A DNA stretch of 13,932 bases from JBGPJM01 sp041485385 (GTDB lineage: Bacteria > Planctomycetota > Phycisphaerae > Phycisphaerales > UBA1924): assembly GCA_041485385.1 (NCBI GenBank), contig JBGPJM010000130.1, positions 1 through 13,932 of the forward strand, given 5' to 3'. Under the pieces are notes generated by a model. The model had not been told where the DNA came from and made no database searches. It was given only the letters and a program-made list of their open reading frames with translations. Of the stretch, positions 1 through 7,382 are shown in pieces. A program made the translations under genes and the position numbers. Every line of letters starts with the position of its first letter. Position 1 is the first letter of the stretch.

Positions 1-2877
1 ACCGACAGCGGCGAAACATGGGCGCGCATCAACAGCATCAACACGCGTCCGATGTACTTCAGCCAGGTGCGGGCCGACCCCTCCGACGACACCTACCTGT
101 GGGTGCTGGGGGTGTCGCTGGCGCGATCCAAGGACGGGGGCAAGACGTTCACCGACGACGGCGGGCGCGGCACACACGCCGATGACCACGCGCTGTGGAT
201 CGATCCTCACGATGGGCGGCACATGATCCTGGGGAACGACGGCGGGCTCTATGTCAGCTACGACCGCGGTGAGAACTGGGACCACCTCAACCACGTGGCG
301 ATCGGGCAGTTCTACCACGTGGCGGTCGATCCGCGCCCGAACTACATGGTCTACGGCGGCTTGCAGGACAACGGGAGCTGGGGCGGCCCGAGCCGGTCCC
401 GCTCCGGTCGCGGGCCGATTAATGAGGACTGGGTGAGCATCGGTGGCGGCGACGGGTTTGTCTGCCGCGTCGATCCGACCGACCCGGACCAGGTCTACTT
501 CGAGTCGCAAGGCGGGGCGATGGGACGGTTCAACCTGCGGACGGGCGAGCGGGGCTCGATCCGGCCGGCGCAGGAGCGGGGCGCGCGCTACCGCTGGAAC
601 TGGAAGACCCCGTTCATCCTGTCGTCGCACAACTCGCGGATCTTCTACGCCGCGGCCAACTTCGTCTTCCGCTCCGTGGACCAGGGCCGGACGATGAAGC
701 GGCTCTCGGACGAGTTCACGCGCACCCGGCGGGGAAGCGGCACGGCTATCGCTGAGAGCCCGCTGGATTCCGACGTTCTCTATGTCGGGTCCGACGATGG
801 CGCGCTGCTGGTGACGCGCAACGGCGCCATGACCTGGACCAAGCTCGCGGACTTCCCGCTCAGCGAGGAGGAGAAAAATAGCCAGGCGCGGATCGAGGAG
901 AGCGAATCGGGCGGCGGAGCCGGCGGTGGCGGCGCCACCGCCAACCCGGCGGCCGCTGAGGCTGCGCCCTTGGAAACGCCCGCGGCGGAGGCCCCGCCCA
1001 CGGGCGAGGGCGAGCAACCCGCGCCGGCTCCGCAGGGCGGACGTGGTCCGGGCGGCGGGCCCGCGGGAGGGGGCGCCGAGCGCATGATCGATCGCCTCAA
1101 GCAGATGGACGCCAACCACGATGGGAAGATCTCCAAGGACGAGGTCCCCGAGCAGATGCAGCGTCTGTTCGATCGCGGCGACACCAACGGCGACGGCGTG
1201 ATCGACGAGGAGGAGCTGAAGTCGCTCCCGCAGCGCATGGGCGGCGGGCGCGGGGCGGGTGGTGGAGGTGGGGGTGGGCGCGGTCCGGGCGGACGAGGGG
1301 ACCAGGGCCCCGCGGAGCCGCCCTCCGGCCCGCGCATGGGCCAGATCGTGTCGGCGCCGGCCCCTACGAGCCCGCCCGAGCAGGAAAAGGCGCAGCCGCT
1401 CTCGCCGGCCGCGGCAGACGACGCTCTGACCGGCGAGTGGTCGGCCAAGGCCACGGGCGAGGACGCGCCGCCCGGGGGCGCGGGCTTCACCCTGTCGCTC
1501 ACCCTGGCCGAGAGCGGCAAGGTGACCGGCTCCTATGACTCGGCGCGCGGGGGCGGGTCGCTCACTGACGCGAAGTTCGACCGCCAATCCGGCGCCTTCA
1601 CGGCGACGGTCGAGAGCGAACGGGCGCCGATCGAGATCAAGTCGCGGCTTGCCGATGGGAAGCTCAAGGGCCAGGTGGACATCGGAGACGGGCGCTTCCA
1701 GTTCGAGTTCGAGGCGGAGCGCACGAGCAAGACGCCGGCACAACCCGCGAGGACCGACGACACCGGCGCCGGCTCGATCGCGGGTCGATCGCTCCTCGAG
1801 CTTCTTCCCGGCCCGCGCTGGGTGAGCTCGATCGACGCCTCTCGGTTCCGCGCGGGGCGGGTCTACGTGACGTTCGACGGGCACCGCTCCAATGACGACG
1901 AACCGTACATCTTCGTCTCGGAGGACTATGGGCGCACCTGGCGGTCGATTCGCGCCAACCTGCCGGCGGCGGCGGGGAGCACGAAGGTCATCCGCGAGGA
2001 TCTCCAGAAGGAGAACCTGCTGTTCCTGGGCACCGAGTTCGGCGCCTATGTGAGCGTGGATCGGGGCAGGAGCTGGACCCGGTTCAACAACAACCTGCCG
2101 ACCGTCGCGGTTTTCGAGTTCGCCCTGCACCCCACGTCCGGCGAGATCGTGGCGGCCACGCACGGGCGGAGCCTGTGGATCCTGGACGTCACGCCCCTGC
2201 GGCAGATGAGCGACAAGACCGCTGCGCAGGAGGTCGCGCTCTTCGCCCCGCGCAGCGCCGTGTACTGGCGCCCCGATCCGCGACGCGGCGGCGGGAACCG
2301 TCGCTTCGTGGGGGAGAATGACGAGCCGGGCGCCGCGATCGTGTATTCGCTGAACAAGCGTGTCCGCAGCGTGACGCTGCAGATCACCGATCCGGCGGGG
2401 GAGGTCATTCGTGAACTGGATGCCAAGACGGAGCCGGGCCTTCACCGCGTTGCGTGGGACCTCCGGCGTACGCCGGAAGAACGCGGTGGCGGACGAGGGC
2501 CGGGGGGCGGGTTTGGCGGCGGAGCCGGTGGAGGAGGGGGCGGGCGCGCCGGTGGACCAGGCGGGGGCGGGCGCGCCGGCGGGGGAGGCCCGGGCGCTGC
2601 CGCCGGTGGGGGCGGCGGAGGAGGGGGCGGGGGTGGGTTCGGTGGTTTCGGCGGAGGACGCGGCGGGCGGCTGGTTCCCTCCGGCACGTACCGCGTGGCG
2701 CTGAAGGTGGACGGCGAACTCTACACGAAGCCGTTGGTGGTCCAGACCGATCCTCAGTACCCCGATTACCAGCCGTGGGAACGTGGCGGCGGATTCGGCG
2801 GCGGAGAGGAAATGGAGCCGGGCGCCGACGAGGAGGAGGACGAGGATCAGGGGCCGAGTGGCGATCGTGACGGCTAA
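1..2877 (+). CDS. VPS10/BNR-type beta-propeller protein with EF-hand insert (5' end outside window)
   Basis: The frame is open from base 1, so the gene starts upstream and at least 958 residues are present. Seven Asp-box (S/T-x-D/N-x-G-x-T/S-W type) motifs mark propeller blades at about bases 1, 127, 256, 673, 814, 1918 and 2053. The stretch from 1816 to 2200 matches, from memory, the conserved core of the sortilin/VPS10-like 'glycosyl hydrolase' propeller family of secreted bacterial proteins. Between the fifth and sixth motifs about 310 residues are inserted: an acidic, Ala/Pro/Gly-rich linker, two EF-hand loops (1108-1143 and 1180-1215, both with Asp at 1, Asn at 3, Asp at 5 and Glu at 12), a Gly/Arg stretch and a small beta-rich domain (about 1426-1725). 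A FlgD-like Ig domain (about 2335-2465) follows; its sequence is split by a Gly-rich tract (about 2485-2670) and resumes to about 2745. The C-terminus is acidic. It is probably exported and calcium-binding, but the signal peptide lies outside the window. No catalytic residues are recognisable, and the substrate or partner is unknown. Confidence 0.85.
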   Translation, partial: TDSGETWARINSINTRPMYFSQVRADPSDDTYLWVLGVSLARSKDGGKTFTDDGGRGTHADDHALWIDPHDGRHMILGNDGGLYVSYDRGENWDHLNHVAIGQFYHVAVDPRPNYMVYGGLQDNGSWGGPSRSRSGRGPINEDWVSIGGGDGFVCRVDPTDPDQVYFESQGGAMGRFNLRTGERGSIRPAQERGARYRWNWKTPFILSSHNSRIFYAAANFVFRSVDQGRTMKRLSDEFTRTRRGSGTAIAESPLDSDVLYVGSDDGALLVTRNGAMTWTKLADFPLSEEEKNSQARIEESESGGGAGGGGATANPAAAEAAPLETPAAEAPPTGEGEQPAPAPQGGRGPGGGPAGGGAERMIDRLKQMDANHDGKISKDEVPEQMQRLFDRGDTNGDGVIDEEELKSLPQRMGGGRGAGGGGGGGRGPGGRGDQGPAEPPSGPRMGQIVSAPAPTSPPEQEKAQPLSPAAADDALTGEWSAKATGEDAPPGGAGFTLSLTLAESGKVTGSYDSARGGGSLTDAKFDRQSGAFTATVESERAPIEIKSRLADGKLKGQVDIGDGRFQFEFEAERTSKTPAQPARTDDTGAGSIAGRSLLELLPGPRWVSSIDASRFRAGRVYVTFDGHRSNDDEPYIFVSEDYGRTWRSIRANLPAAAGSTKVIREDLQKENLLFLGTEFGAYVSVDRGRSWTRFNNNLPTVAVFEFALHPTSGEIVAATHGRSLWILDVTPLRQMSDKTAAQEVALFAPRSAVYWRPDPRRGGGNRRFVGENDEPGAAIVYSLNKRVRSVTLQITDPAGEVIRELDAKTEPGLHRVAWDLRRTPEERGGGRGPGGGFGGGAGGGGGGRAGGPGGGGRAGGGGPGAAAGGGGGGGGGGGFGGFGGGRGGRLVPSGTYRVALKVDGELYTKPLVVQTDPQYPDYQPWERGGGFGGGEEMEPGADEEEDEDQGPSGDRDG
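2536..2579 (+). repeat. 17-bp direct repeat in Gly-rich coding tract
   Basis: The 17-mer gggggcgggcgcgccgg occurs at 2536-2552 and again at 2563-2579, a 27-bp period (nine codons, in frame). It sits inside the Gly-rich tract of the propeller gene (about 2485-2670), which also has several runs of three to five G. The arrangement suggests slippage-driven expansion of a tolerated loop. It is a coding repeat, not a mobile element. Confidence 0.7.
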
Positions 2878-2920
2878 GTGGTCGCCGGGGTCGCGGCGGA
2901 TGGCAGCAGGGGCGGCGCGG

Positions 2921-2934
2921 CGTCCGATCGGACG
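2921..2934. promoter_or_regulatory. 14-bp perfect palindrome upstream of citrate synthase
   Basis: CGTCCGATCGGACG is identical to its own reverse complement over all 14 bases. It lies 43 bp after the propeller gene's stop codon and 112 bp before the citrate synthase ATG. This fits a dimeric regulator's operator, or a short RNA hairpin. There is no T-run after it, so it is not a standard intrinsic terminator. No second copy was noticed in the window. Function is inferred only. Confidence 0.3.
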
Positions 2935-2964
2935 TGCGGGCCATCCCTGCGCCGGGTCGCGTTC

Positions 2965-2970
2965 TACAGT
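2965..2970 (+). promoter_or_regulatory. Possible -10 element for citrate synthase
   Basis: TACAGT matches TATAAT at four of six positions and lies 76 bp before the ATG at 3047, about the same distance as the better-supported TACACT element lies before trigger factor. No convincing -35 box is found at 16-18 bp spacing, so this is weak. Confidence 0.2.
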
Positions 2971-3034
2971 TGAGGCTCTCCCCGGCAGGAGGCTTGTCGC
3001 CGGCGGCATGCCGTGGTCGTACGCCGCGGGTCTT

Positions 3035-3041
3035 GAAGGAG
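3035..3041 (+). promoter_or_regulatory. Ribosome binding site that sets the citrate synthase start
   Basis: GAAGGAG ends five bases before the ATG at 3047. The same frame is open back to 2783, but that extension overlaps the end of the propeller gene and its sequence is Arg/Ala/Gly-rich with no family similarity. The Shine-Dalgarno site therefore fixes the start at 3047. Confidence 0.7.
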
Positions 3042-3046
3042 TCGGT

Positions 3047-4237
3047 ATGTCGTCCAACCCAAGCGCGTCCGCATCCGCCTTTGCCCGCGGCCTGGAGGGC
3101 ATCGTCGCCGGCCAGACGTCGATCTGCTCCGTCGAGCAGGGGGCGCTCATCTACCGCGGCTACGAGATCCACGACTTGGCCCAGCACGCGACGTTCGAGC
3201 AGGTGGCCTTCCTGTTGCTGGAGGGGCACAAGCCCGACGATACGGAGCTTTCGCGTTTCAAGGGGGAGATCGTTTCGGAGCGGGCGCTGCCGGGCCCGGC
3301 GATCGACTACCTGCGGGCCGCGGGGCCGATGCTCAAGGGCGGCACGGCGGTGCCGATGGACGTGCTGAGGACCTGTGTCTCGATCCTGGGGAACCTGGAC
3401 CAGGATTCGCAGAGCGTCGCGCCGGACGCGAACCTGCGCAAGGCCAAGCGGCTGCTGGCGAAGATCCCCACGGTCATCGGGCACATGCAGAACGTTATCG
3501 ACGGGCGTCCGCTGGTGGCGCCGGATACCGGGGGCGATCAGTCGCTGGGCCACGCGGCCAACCTGCTCTACCTGATGAGCGGAAAGGTCCCCGGCGAGGA
3601 GTACGCGCGGGTGCTGGATGTGTCGCTGATCCTGTACGCCGAGCACGATCTCAACGCCAGCACGTTCGCCGGCCGTGTGATCGCCGGAACGCTCAGCGAC
3701 ATGCACGGGGCGGTGACGGGCGCGATCGCGGCCCTCAAGGGCCCGCTGCACGGCGGGGCCAACGAGATGGCGATGGAGATGCTGAAGGAGATCGACGTCT
3801 ATTGCGGGCGCGGCCAGGGAGGGGTGAACGAGCCGAAGATCGAGGAGTTCATGCAGAACGCCTTCCGGACCAAGCGGAAGCTCATGGGCTTCGGTCATCG
3901 CGTGTACAAGAACGGCGACCACCGGGCGCCGATCCTCAACAAGCTGGGGAGGACGATCGCGCTGAAGCAGGGGCCAGACAAGCTCAAGTGGTTCCAGATG
4001 GGCGACATCGTCGAGAGGATCATGCTGCGCGACAAGAGCATCCACCCCAACGTGGACTTCCCCTGCGGCATGACGTACTTCGTCATGGGGATCCCCGTTC
4101 CGCAGTACACGCCGATCTTCGTGGCCAGCCGGATTACCGGCTGGTGCGCCCACATCATGGAGCAGCACGCGGACAACCGGCTGATCCGGCCGCTGTCGGC
4201 GTACACGGGGCCGGCGCTGCGGAAATGGAACGGGTGA
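3047..4237 (+). CDS. gltA: Citrate synthase / 2-methylcitrate synthase
   Basis: This 396-residue protein condenses acetyl-CoA with oxaloacetate (TCA cycle), or propionyl-CoA with oxaloacetate if it is the methylcitrate type. It has the short bacterial/archaeal citrate synthase length. The N-terminal region has the family pattern GLEGIVAGQTSIC followed by LIYRGYEIHDLA. The three catalytic residues are visible: His235 in LHGGANE, His284 in MGFGHRVYK and Asp337 in HPNVDFPCG. The C-terminal CoA-site region (RITGWCAHIMEQ) is intact. The gene follows the propeller gene by 169 bp and precedes trigger factor by 148 bp; trigger factor has its own promoter, so it is probably monocistronic. No prpB or prpD lies nearby, which mildly favours a TCA role. 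Citrate and methylcitrate activity cannot be separated from sequence alone, so the symbol is tentative. Confidence 0.92.
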   Translation: MSSNPSASASAFARGLEGIVAGQTSICSVEQGALIYRGYEIHDLAQHATFEQVAFLLLEGHKPDDTELSRFKGEIVSERALPGPAIDYLRAAGPMLKGGTAVPMDVLRTCVSILGNLDQDSQSVAPDANLRKAKRLLAKIPTVIGHMQNVIDGRPLVAPDTGGDQSLGHAANLLYLMSGKVPGEEYARVLDVSLILYAEHDLNASTFAGRVIAGTLSDMHGAVTGAIAALKGPLHGGANEMAMEMLKEIDVYCGRGQGGVNEPKIEEFMQNAFRTKRKLMGFGHRVYKNGDHRAPILNKLGRTIALKQGPDKLKWFQMGDIVERIMLRDKSIHPNVDFPCGMTYFVMGIPVPQYTPIFVASRITGWCAHIMEQHADNRLIRPLSAYTGPALRKWNG

Positions 4238-4283
4238 TTCTCGGAAGGCCGACGCGATCAGGCGCCGGGCCTGAGGGGGTCGG

Positions 4284-4311
4284 TTGCCATGGTCGGGCTC
4301 GCCGGTACACT
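4284..4311 (+). promoter_or_regulatory. Sigma-70-like promoter for trigger factor
   Basis: TTGCCA (4284-4289, five of six matches to TTGACA) is separated by 16 bp from TACACT (4306-4311, four of six matches to TATAAT). It lies in the 148-bp gap after citrate synthase and would give a leader of roughly 65-70 nt before the ATG at 4386. This is the best promoter match I found in the window. Confidence 0.5.
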
Positions 4312-4385
4312 TCCAGTCGCACACGGGTGGGGAGCGGCCGATCGTTGCGTGAGCGCGGCCGCTCTGGACCCCGGAGAATGCCGAT

Positions 4386-6002
4386 ATGACGACCGACACC
4401 GCCGCGCCCGCAGCGTCCACCGAGCGTCCCAACAAGGTCACCATCACGGATGCGGGCCCCAGCCGCAAGAAGATCGCCATCGAGATCCCGGCCGAGACCG
4501 TGGCCGAGCAGCTGGGCAGCTCGCTGGACACGATCCAGATCGAGGTCGATCTGCCCGGGTTCCGGCGCGGGCGGGCGCCCCGACGGCTGATCGAGAAGAA
4601 GTTTGGCTCCACCGTCCGGCGCGAGGCCAAGAACCAGCTGGTCGCCACGGCCTATTCGCGGGCCGTCGAGGAGAACAAGCTCCGTGTCATCGGCGAGCCC
4701 ACCAGCGAGATGCTCCCGAAGATCGAGCTGGAGGACGGCAAGCCGCTGGCGTTCGAGCTGGAGGTCGAGGTGCTGCCGGAGTTCGAGCTGCCCTCGCTGG
4801 AGGGCATTGCCGTCCGCAAGCCCACGATCGAGGTCACCGACGAGATGGTGAGCAAGGAGCTGGCGACGCTTGGCCAGCACGAGGGCGAGCTGGAGTCCCG
4901 CGACCATCCCGAGCCGGGCGACTACCTGACCGGGCACGCGAAGATGGTCGACTCCGAGGAGACGAGCCACCTGGACATCGCCGACGCGGTGGTGCAGATC
5001 CCCGGCGCGGAGAGGCACGGCAAGGGGATGATCCTGGGCATCTTCGTCGACGACTTCGCCGACCAGCTCGGTTCGCCGAAGGTCGGCGAGACCGCCACGA
5101 TCAAGACCTCGGGTCCCGACGCGCACGAGACCGAGGCGATCCGCGGCAAGGATCTCACGATCACGTTCCGGGTGGCCCGGATCGACCGCATCATCCCGGC
5201 GTCGACGCAGGCCCTGGCCGACCGCTTCGGGATGCAGAACGAGGCCGAGCTGCGCGACGCCATCAAGGGGCGCATCAAGCAGCGCGTGGGGATCGAGCAG
5301 CAGAGCGTGATGCGCCAGCAGGTCGCCCAGCACCTCCTGGGCGTAGTGAAGATGGACCTGCCCGAGCGGGTGACGGCCAACCAGGCAACGCGGAACCTGG
5401 CCCGGCGGCGCCTCGAGCTGATGCACCGCGGCGTGGAGGCGCAGAAGATCGAGGAGCACATCGCCGAGCTGCGGGCGTCCTCGGCAGATGTCGCCGTGCG
5501 CGAGCTCAAGCTGTTCTTCATCATGGACAAGGCCGCCGAGGCGCTGGACGTGAAGGTCGGCGAGGCGGAGATCAACGGGCGGATCGCGCAGATGGCGGAG
5601 TCGCGCAGCATGCGCCCGGAGAAACTGCGTCAGGAGCTGATCCAGCGGGACCAGGTGGGCGCGGTCTTCCAGCAGATCCGCGAGCACAAGACCATGGACG
5701 CGATCCTGGCCAAGGCCAAGGTCTCGGAGATGTCGGCCGAGGAGTTCAACAAGACCATGGCCGAGGAGGGCAAGGGCGCATCGGCCCACACCGGCGGCGC
5801 CAGCCGGACAAGCGGGACCAGCGGCAAGGCCGGCGGCTCGGGCGCCAAGAAGGCCGCGCCGGAGGCAAGAGCTGAGGAGCCTGAATCGACCGCAAAGCCC
5901 GCCAAGGTGGAGAAGTCTGGAAAGGCGGACAAGCCCGAGAAGGCCGAGAAGGGTCACAAGGGCCCGAAGACGACAACGAGGAAAACGCCGAAGAAGCCCT
6001 AG
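4386..6002 (+). CDS. tig: Trigger factor with Lys-rich C-terminal extension
   Basis: Trigger factor is a ribosome-associated chaperone that binds nascent chains at the exit tunnel. The start is supported by GGAG at 4373-4376, nine bases before the ATG. The N-terminal ribosome-binding domain carries the signature loop GFRRGRAP at residues 58-65, offset about 15 residues from the E. coli position. The middle region (about residues 175-270) sits where the FKBP-type PPIase domain belongs, but it is divergent: I cannot see the usual GxxVxxxFxG and PGxE pattern, and prolyl isomerase activity is doubtful. Residues about 275-455 form the helical substrate-binding C domain. Residues about 464-538 are a low-complexity tail, first Gly/Ser/Thr and then Lys/Pro/Ala/Glu, resembling histone H1-like tails. 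At 538 residues it exceeds the usual 430-450 mainly because of this tail. No clpP or clpX follows; the next gene is on the opposite strand. Confidence 0.93.
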   Translation: MTTDTAAPAASTERPNKVTITDAGPSRKKIAIEIPAETVAEQLGSSLDTIQIEVDLPGFRRGRAPRRLIEKKFGSTVRREAKNQLVATAYSRAVEENKLRVIGEPTSEMLPKIELEDGKPLAFELEVEVLPEFELPSLEGIAVRKPTIEVTDEMVSKELATLGQHEGELESRDHPEPGDYLTGHAKMVDSEETSHLDIADAVVQIPGAERHGKGMILGIFVDDFADQLGSPKVGETATIKTSGPDAHETEAIRGKDLTITFRVARIDRIIPASTQALADRFGMQNEAELRDAIKGRIKQRVGIEQQSVMRQQVAQHLLGVVKMDLPERVTANQATRNLARRRLELMHRGVEAQKIEEHIAELRASSADVAVRELKLFFIMDKAAEALDVKVGEAEINGRIAQMAESRSMRPEKLRQELIQRDQVGAVFQQIREHKTMDAILAKAKVSEMSAEEFNKTMAEEGKGASAHTGGASRTSGTSGKAGGSGAKKAAPEARAEEPESTAKPAKVEKSGKADKPEKAEKGHKGPKTTTRKTPKKP

Positions 6003-6037
6003 AACCGAGTGGCGCCGGCAATCAGGATGTTGGGGGA

Positions 6038-6433
6038 TCAGGCCTCGCCCTGGTCATCGTCGATGGCCGGGGCGTCCCTGTTTCCGCGGCGCGGCTGGTT
6101 GACGGCGCCACAGTCGGTGCAGGCGATCCCGTGCACGCCGATCGGGTGGTCCGAGAGATCCCTGCCGCAGGACAGGCAGGTGAGCCTGTTCAGCCGGCCG
6201 GTGGCCTTGCCGACGGACATCGCGGCGGCGGCGAAGGCTACGCCGACCGCCGGGAGCCACGGGATGCCGGCGAGCGAGATGCTGCCGATGGCCGCGAGCG
6301 TTATGCCCAGCACCCACGCAAGGACCTTGAGCTTGGTGCGGTAGATCCACGCCAGGCGCTGGCGCGCAGCGACCAAAGGACCCGGCACGACACGGGAGGA
6401 AGACGGCGGAGGCTCGGCGGACGGGAGCGGCAT
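6038..6433 (-). CDS. Small membrane protein with C-terminal zinc ribbon
   Basis: I do not recognise a named family. The 131-residue protein has a Pro/Ser-rich N-terminus and a basic patch (about residues 24-36). Two hydrophobic segments follow (about 37-57 and 59-77), and then a zinc-ribbon-like motif with CxxC at 86/89 and CxxC at 105/108. The C-terminus is acidic. An in-frame ATG lies nine codons upstream (6460), but GGAG at 6440-6443 is six bases before the ATG at 6433, so I choose the shorter form. The ribbon probably faces the cytoplasm, in the style of short C-x-x-C-G proteins common in planctomycetes (inference). It lies downstream of another zinc-ribbon membrane protein on the same strand, 182 bp away, and converges with trigger factor with only 35 bp between stops. 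Confidence 0.75.
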   Translation of the reverse strand: MPLPSAEPPPSSSRVVPGPLVAARQRLAWIYRTKLKVLAWVLGITLAAIGSISLAGIPWLPAVGVAFAAAAMSVGKATGRLNRLTCLSCGRDLSDHPIGVHGIACTDCGAVNQPRRGNRDAPAIDDDQGEA

Positions 6434-6439
6434 AAAGAT

Positions 6440-6443
6440 CTCC
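6440..6443 (-). promoter_or_regulatory. Ribosome binding site selecting the 6433 start
   Basis: On the minus strand GGAG is followed by six bases and then ATG (6433). The alternative upstream ATG at 6460 has no comparable purine-rich site ahead of it. This decides the start of the small zinc-ribbon membrane protein. Confidence 0.55.
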
Positions 6444-6615
6444 GGAGAGAACGGGCACATCGTTGCCGCCCGGCGGCGGCGAGTCTACCCGCGACGGGCT
6501 TTTCGGAAGCGATGCCCGCGGCCTGAGTTCAGTATCGGTCCGGCGGGGGCGACGGATGACAGCGCCAAGGAGCGCCGCATGGGAGCGGCAGATAGTGCGC
6601 GGGCGGCGCGGCCCC

Positions 6616-7242
6616 TCAAGCGGGACGGCCCATATTGCGGTTGGCGTCGATCAGCTCTCGGACGCGGTAGGGGCCGGGGATATCGGTCACGAGGATCTCG
6701 ATGCCCTCCTGGGCCGAACTGGAGATGCCGATGCTGCCAACGTGGAAGATCCGGTTGAGGAAGGACTGTTTGATCTGGAAGTTGCTGATCTCGGTGTGCA
6801 TGACCTCGCTGGAGGACTTGCTCAGGAGGCCCCGGTAGACGATGGTCCGTCGAGTGGTGACTTCCATGGCCGTGCCGAGCTTGGCGACTCGCCAGACAGC
6901 GAGGAGCACAAGACCGGCAATGGCCGCGATCCCACAGGCGATCGCCCGGGCCTGTTGCGACTGGGACTGGAAATAGATTCCGCCGACCACACCCCCGAGG
7001 AAGATGAGCATGAGGAGCGTGAACAGGGCGGGGCGAGCCCGGAACATGGCCGGGCGGAGGCGGAGGAGCGTGCGTTCGGGCGCAACGGCCGAACCTGTCG
7101 CCGGGCGGCCGGCGGGGCCCGCGGTCGCTCCCGCCGGAACGCCGTTCGCGGCGCCACACTTGGGGCAGTAGACGGTCGTCCCCGCGGCGTCATCGCCGAC
7201 ATCAAAGCGGGCCTCGCACTTGTCGCAGACGATGTTGGGCAT
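6616..7242 (-). CDS. Zinc-ribbon and bacterial PH-domain membrane protein
   Basis: This 208-residue protein begins with a finger-like zinc ribbon of the MJ0042 type: CxxC at residues 6/9 and 26/29 around FDVGDDAAG. A Gly/Ala/Pro linker follows, then two transmembrane segments (about 72-91 and 99-117). A C-terminal bPH_2 (YdbS/DUF304-like) domain spans about 122-203, with the typical pattern of a strand reading 'RRTIVYRGLLSK' and a later stretch 'ISNFQIKQSFLNRIFHVG'. The PH domain and ribbon probably both face the cytoplasm. Such proteins are membrane-associated with unknown ligand, so no specific function is claimed. There is no Shine-Dalgarno sequence before the ATG; a TAnnnT hexamer lies eight bases upstream, suggesting leaderless translation. 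It is divergent from the GT4 gene (147 bp between starts). Confidence 0.88.
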   Translation of the reverse strand: MPNIVCDKCEARFDVGDDAAGTTVYCPKCGAANGVPAGATAGPAGRPATGSAVAPERTLLRLRPAMFRARPALFTLLMLIFLGGVVGGIYFQSQSQQARAIACGIAAIAGLVLLAVWRVAKLGTAMEVTTRRTIVYRGLLSKSSSEVMHTEISNFQIKQSFLNRIFHVGSIGISSSAQEGIEILVTDIPGPYRVRELIDANRNMGRPA

Positions 7243-7250
7243 GGGTGGTC

Positions 7251-7259
7251 AGGTTAGCA
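7251..7259 (-). promoter_or_regulatory. Possible extended -10 for a leaderless transcript (PH-domain gene)
   Basis: On the minus strand TGC precedes TAACCT (7256-7251), giving an extended -10 arrangement eight bases before the ATG at 7242. Transcription would begin at or within a few bases of the start codon. TAACCT matches TATAAT at only three positions and no -35 is evident, so support is weak and rests on the similar arrangement at two other genes here. Confidence 0.25.
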
Positions 7260-7376
7260 GAAACGGTGGCAAGGGGCCGGGTGCGGGGGCGGGAGTCGCC
7301 GGGAGATCGTTCTCTGCCACTTGTTCGGTTCTCGGGGTCGCGCCTTTCTCCGGCTGCCTTTCGCATGGTTCCGCCC

Positions 7377-7382
7377 TACTCT
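7377..7382 (+). promoter_or_regulatory. Possible -10 for a leaderless transcript (GT4 gene)
   Basis: TACTCT lies seven bases before the ATG at 7390, and the sequence between is C/T-rich with no ribosome binding site. An initiation site at the usual distance would fall on or next to the ATG. A weak -35 candidate (CTGCCT, 7354-7359) lies 17 bp upstream. Confidence 0.3.

Noticed and set aside
780..1520. 246-codon minus-strand frame opposite the EF-hand insert
   Set aside because: Ser/Pro/Ala-rich translation is simply the complement of the Gly/Ala/Pro-rich coding tract.
2783..3046. 88-codon N-terminal extension of citrate synthase
   Set aside because: It overlaps the end of the propeller gene in another frame, is Arg/Gly/Ala-rich, and the SD site at 3035-3041 supports the start at 3047.
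2405..4648. 747-codon minus-strand frame opposite citrate synthase and trigger factor
   Set aside because: Composition is Arg/His/Pro/Leu-rich with no family pattern; the opposite strand carries citrate synthase with all three catalytic residues.
4155..5957. 600-codon minus-strand frame opposite trigger factor
   Set aside because: Leu/Arg/Gly/His-biased antisense shadow of the trigger factor gene with no recognisable motif.
6054..6458. Alternative minus-strand frame overlapping the small zinc-ribbon protein
   Set aside because: Translation is Arg/Pro/His-rich without the membrane segments or CxxC pairs seen in the 6038-6433 frame.
6463..7257. 264-codon plus-strand frame opposite the PH-domain gene
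   Set aside because: It is antisense to a protein with a clear zinc ribbon, membrane segments and PH domain, and shows no family pattern itself.
7266..7320. Inverted repeat GTGGCA / TGCCAC between the divergent genes
   Set aside because: Only six bases per arm with a 43-bp spacer; expected by chance in GC-rich sequence.
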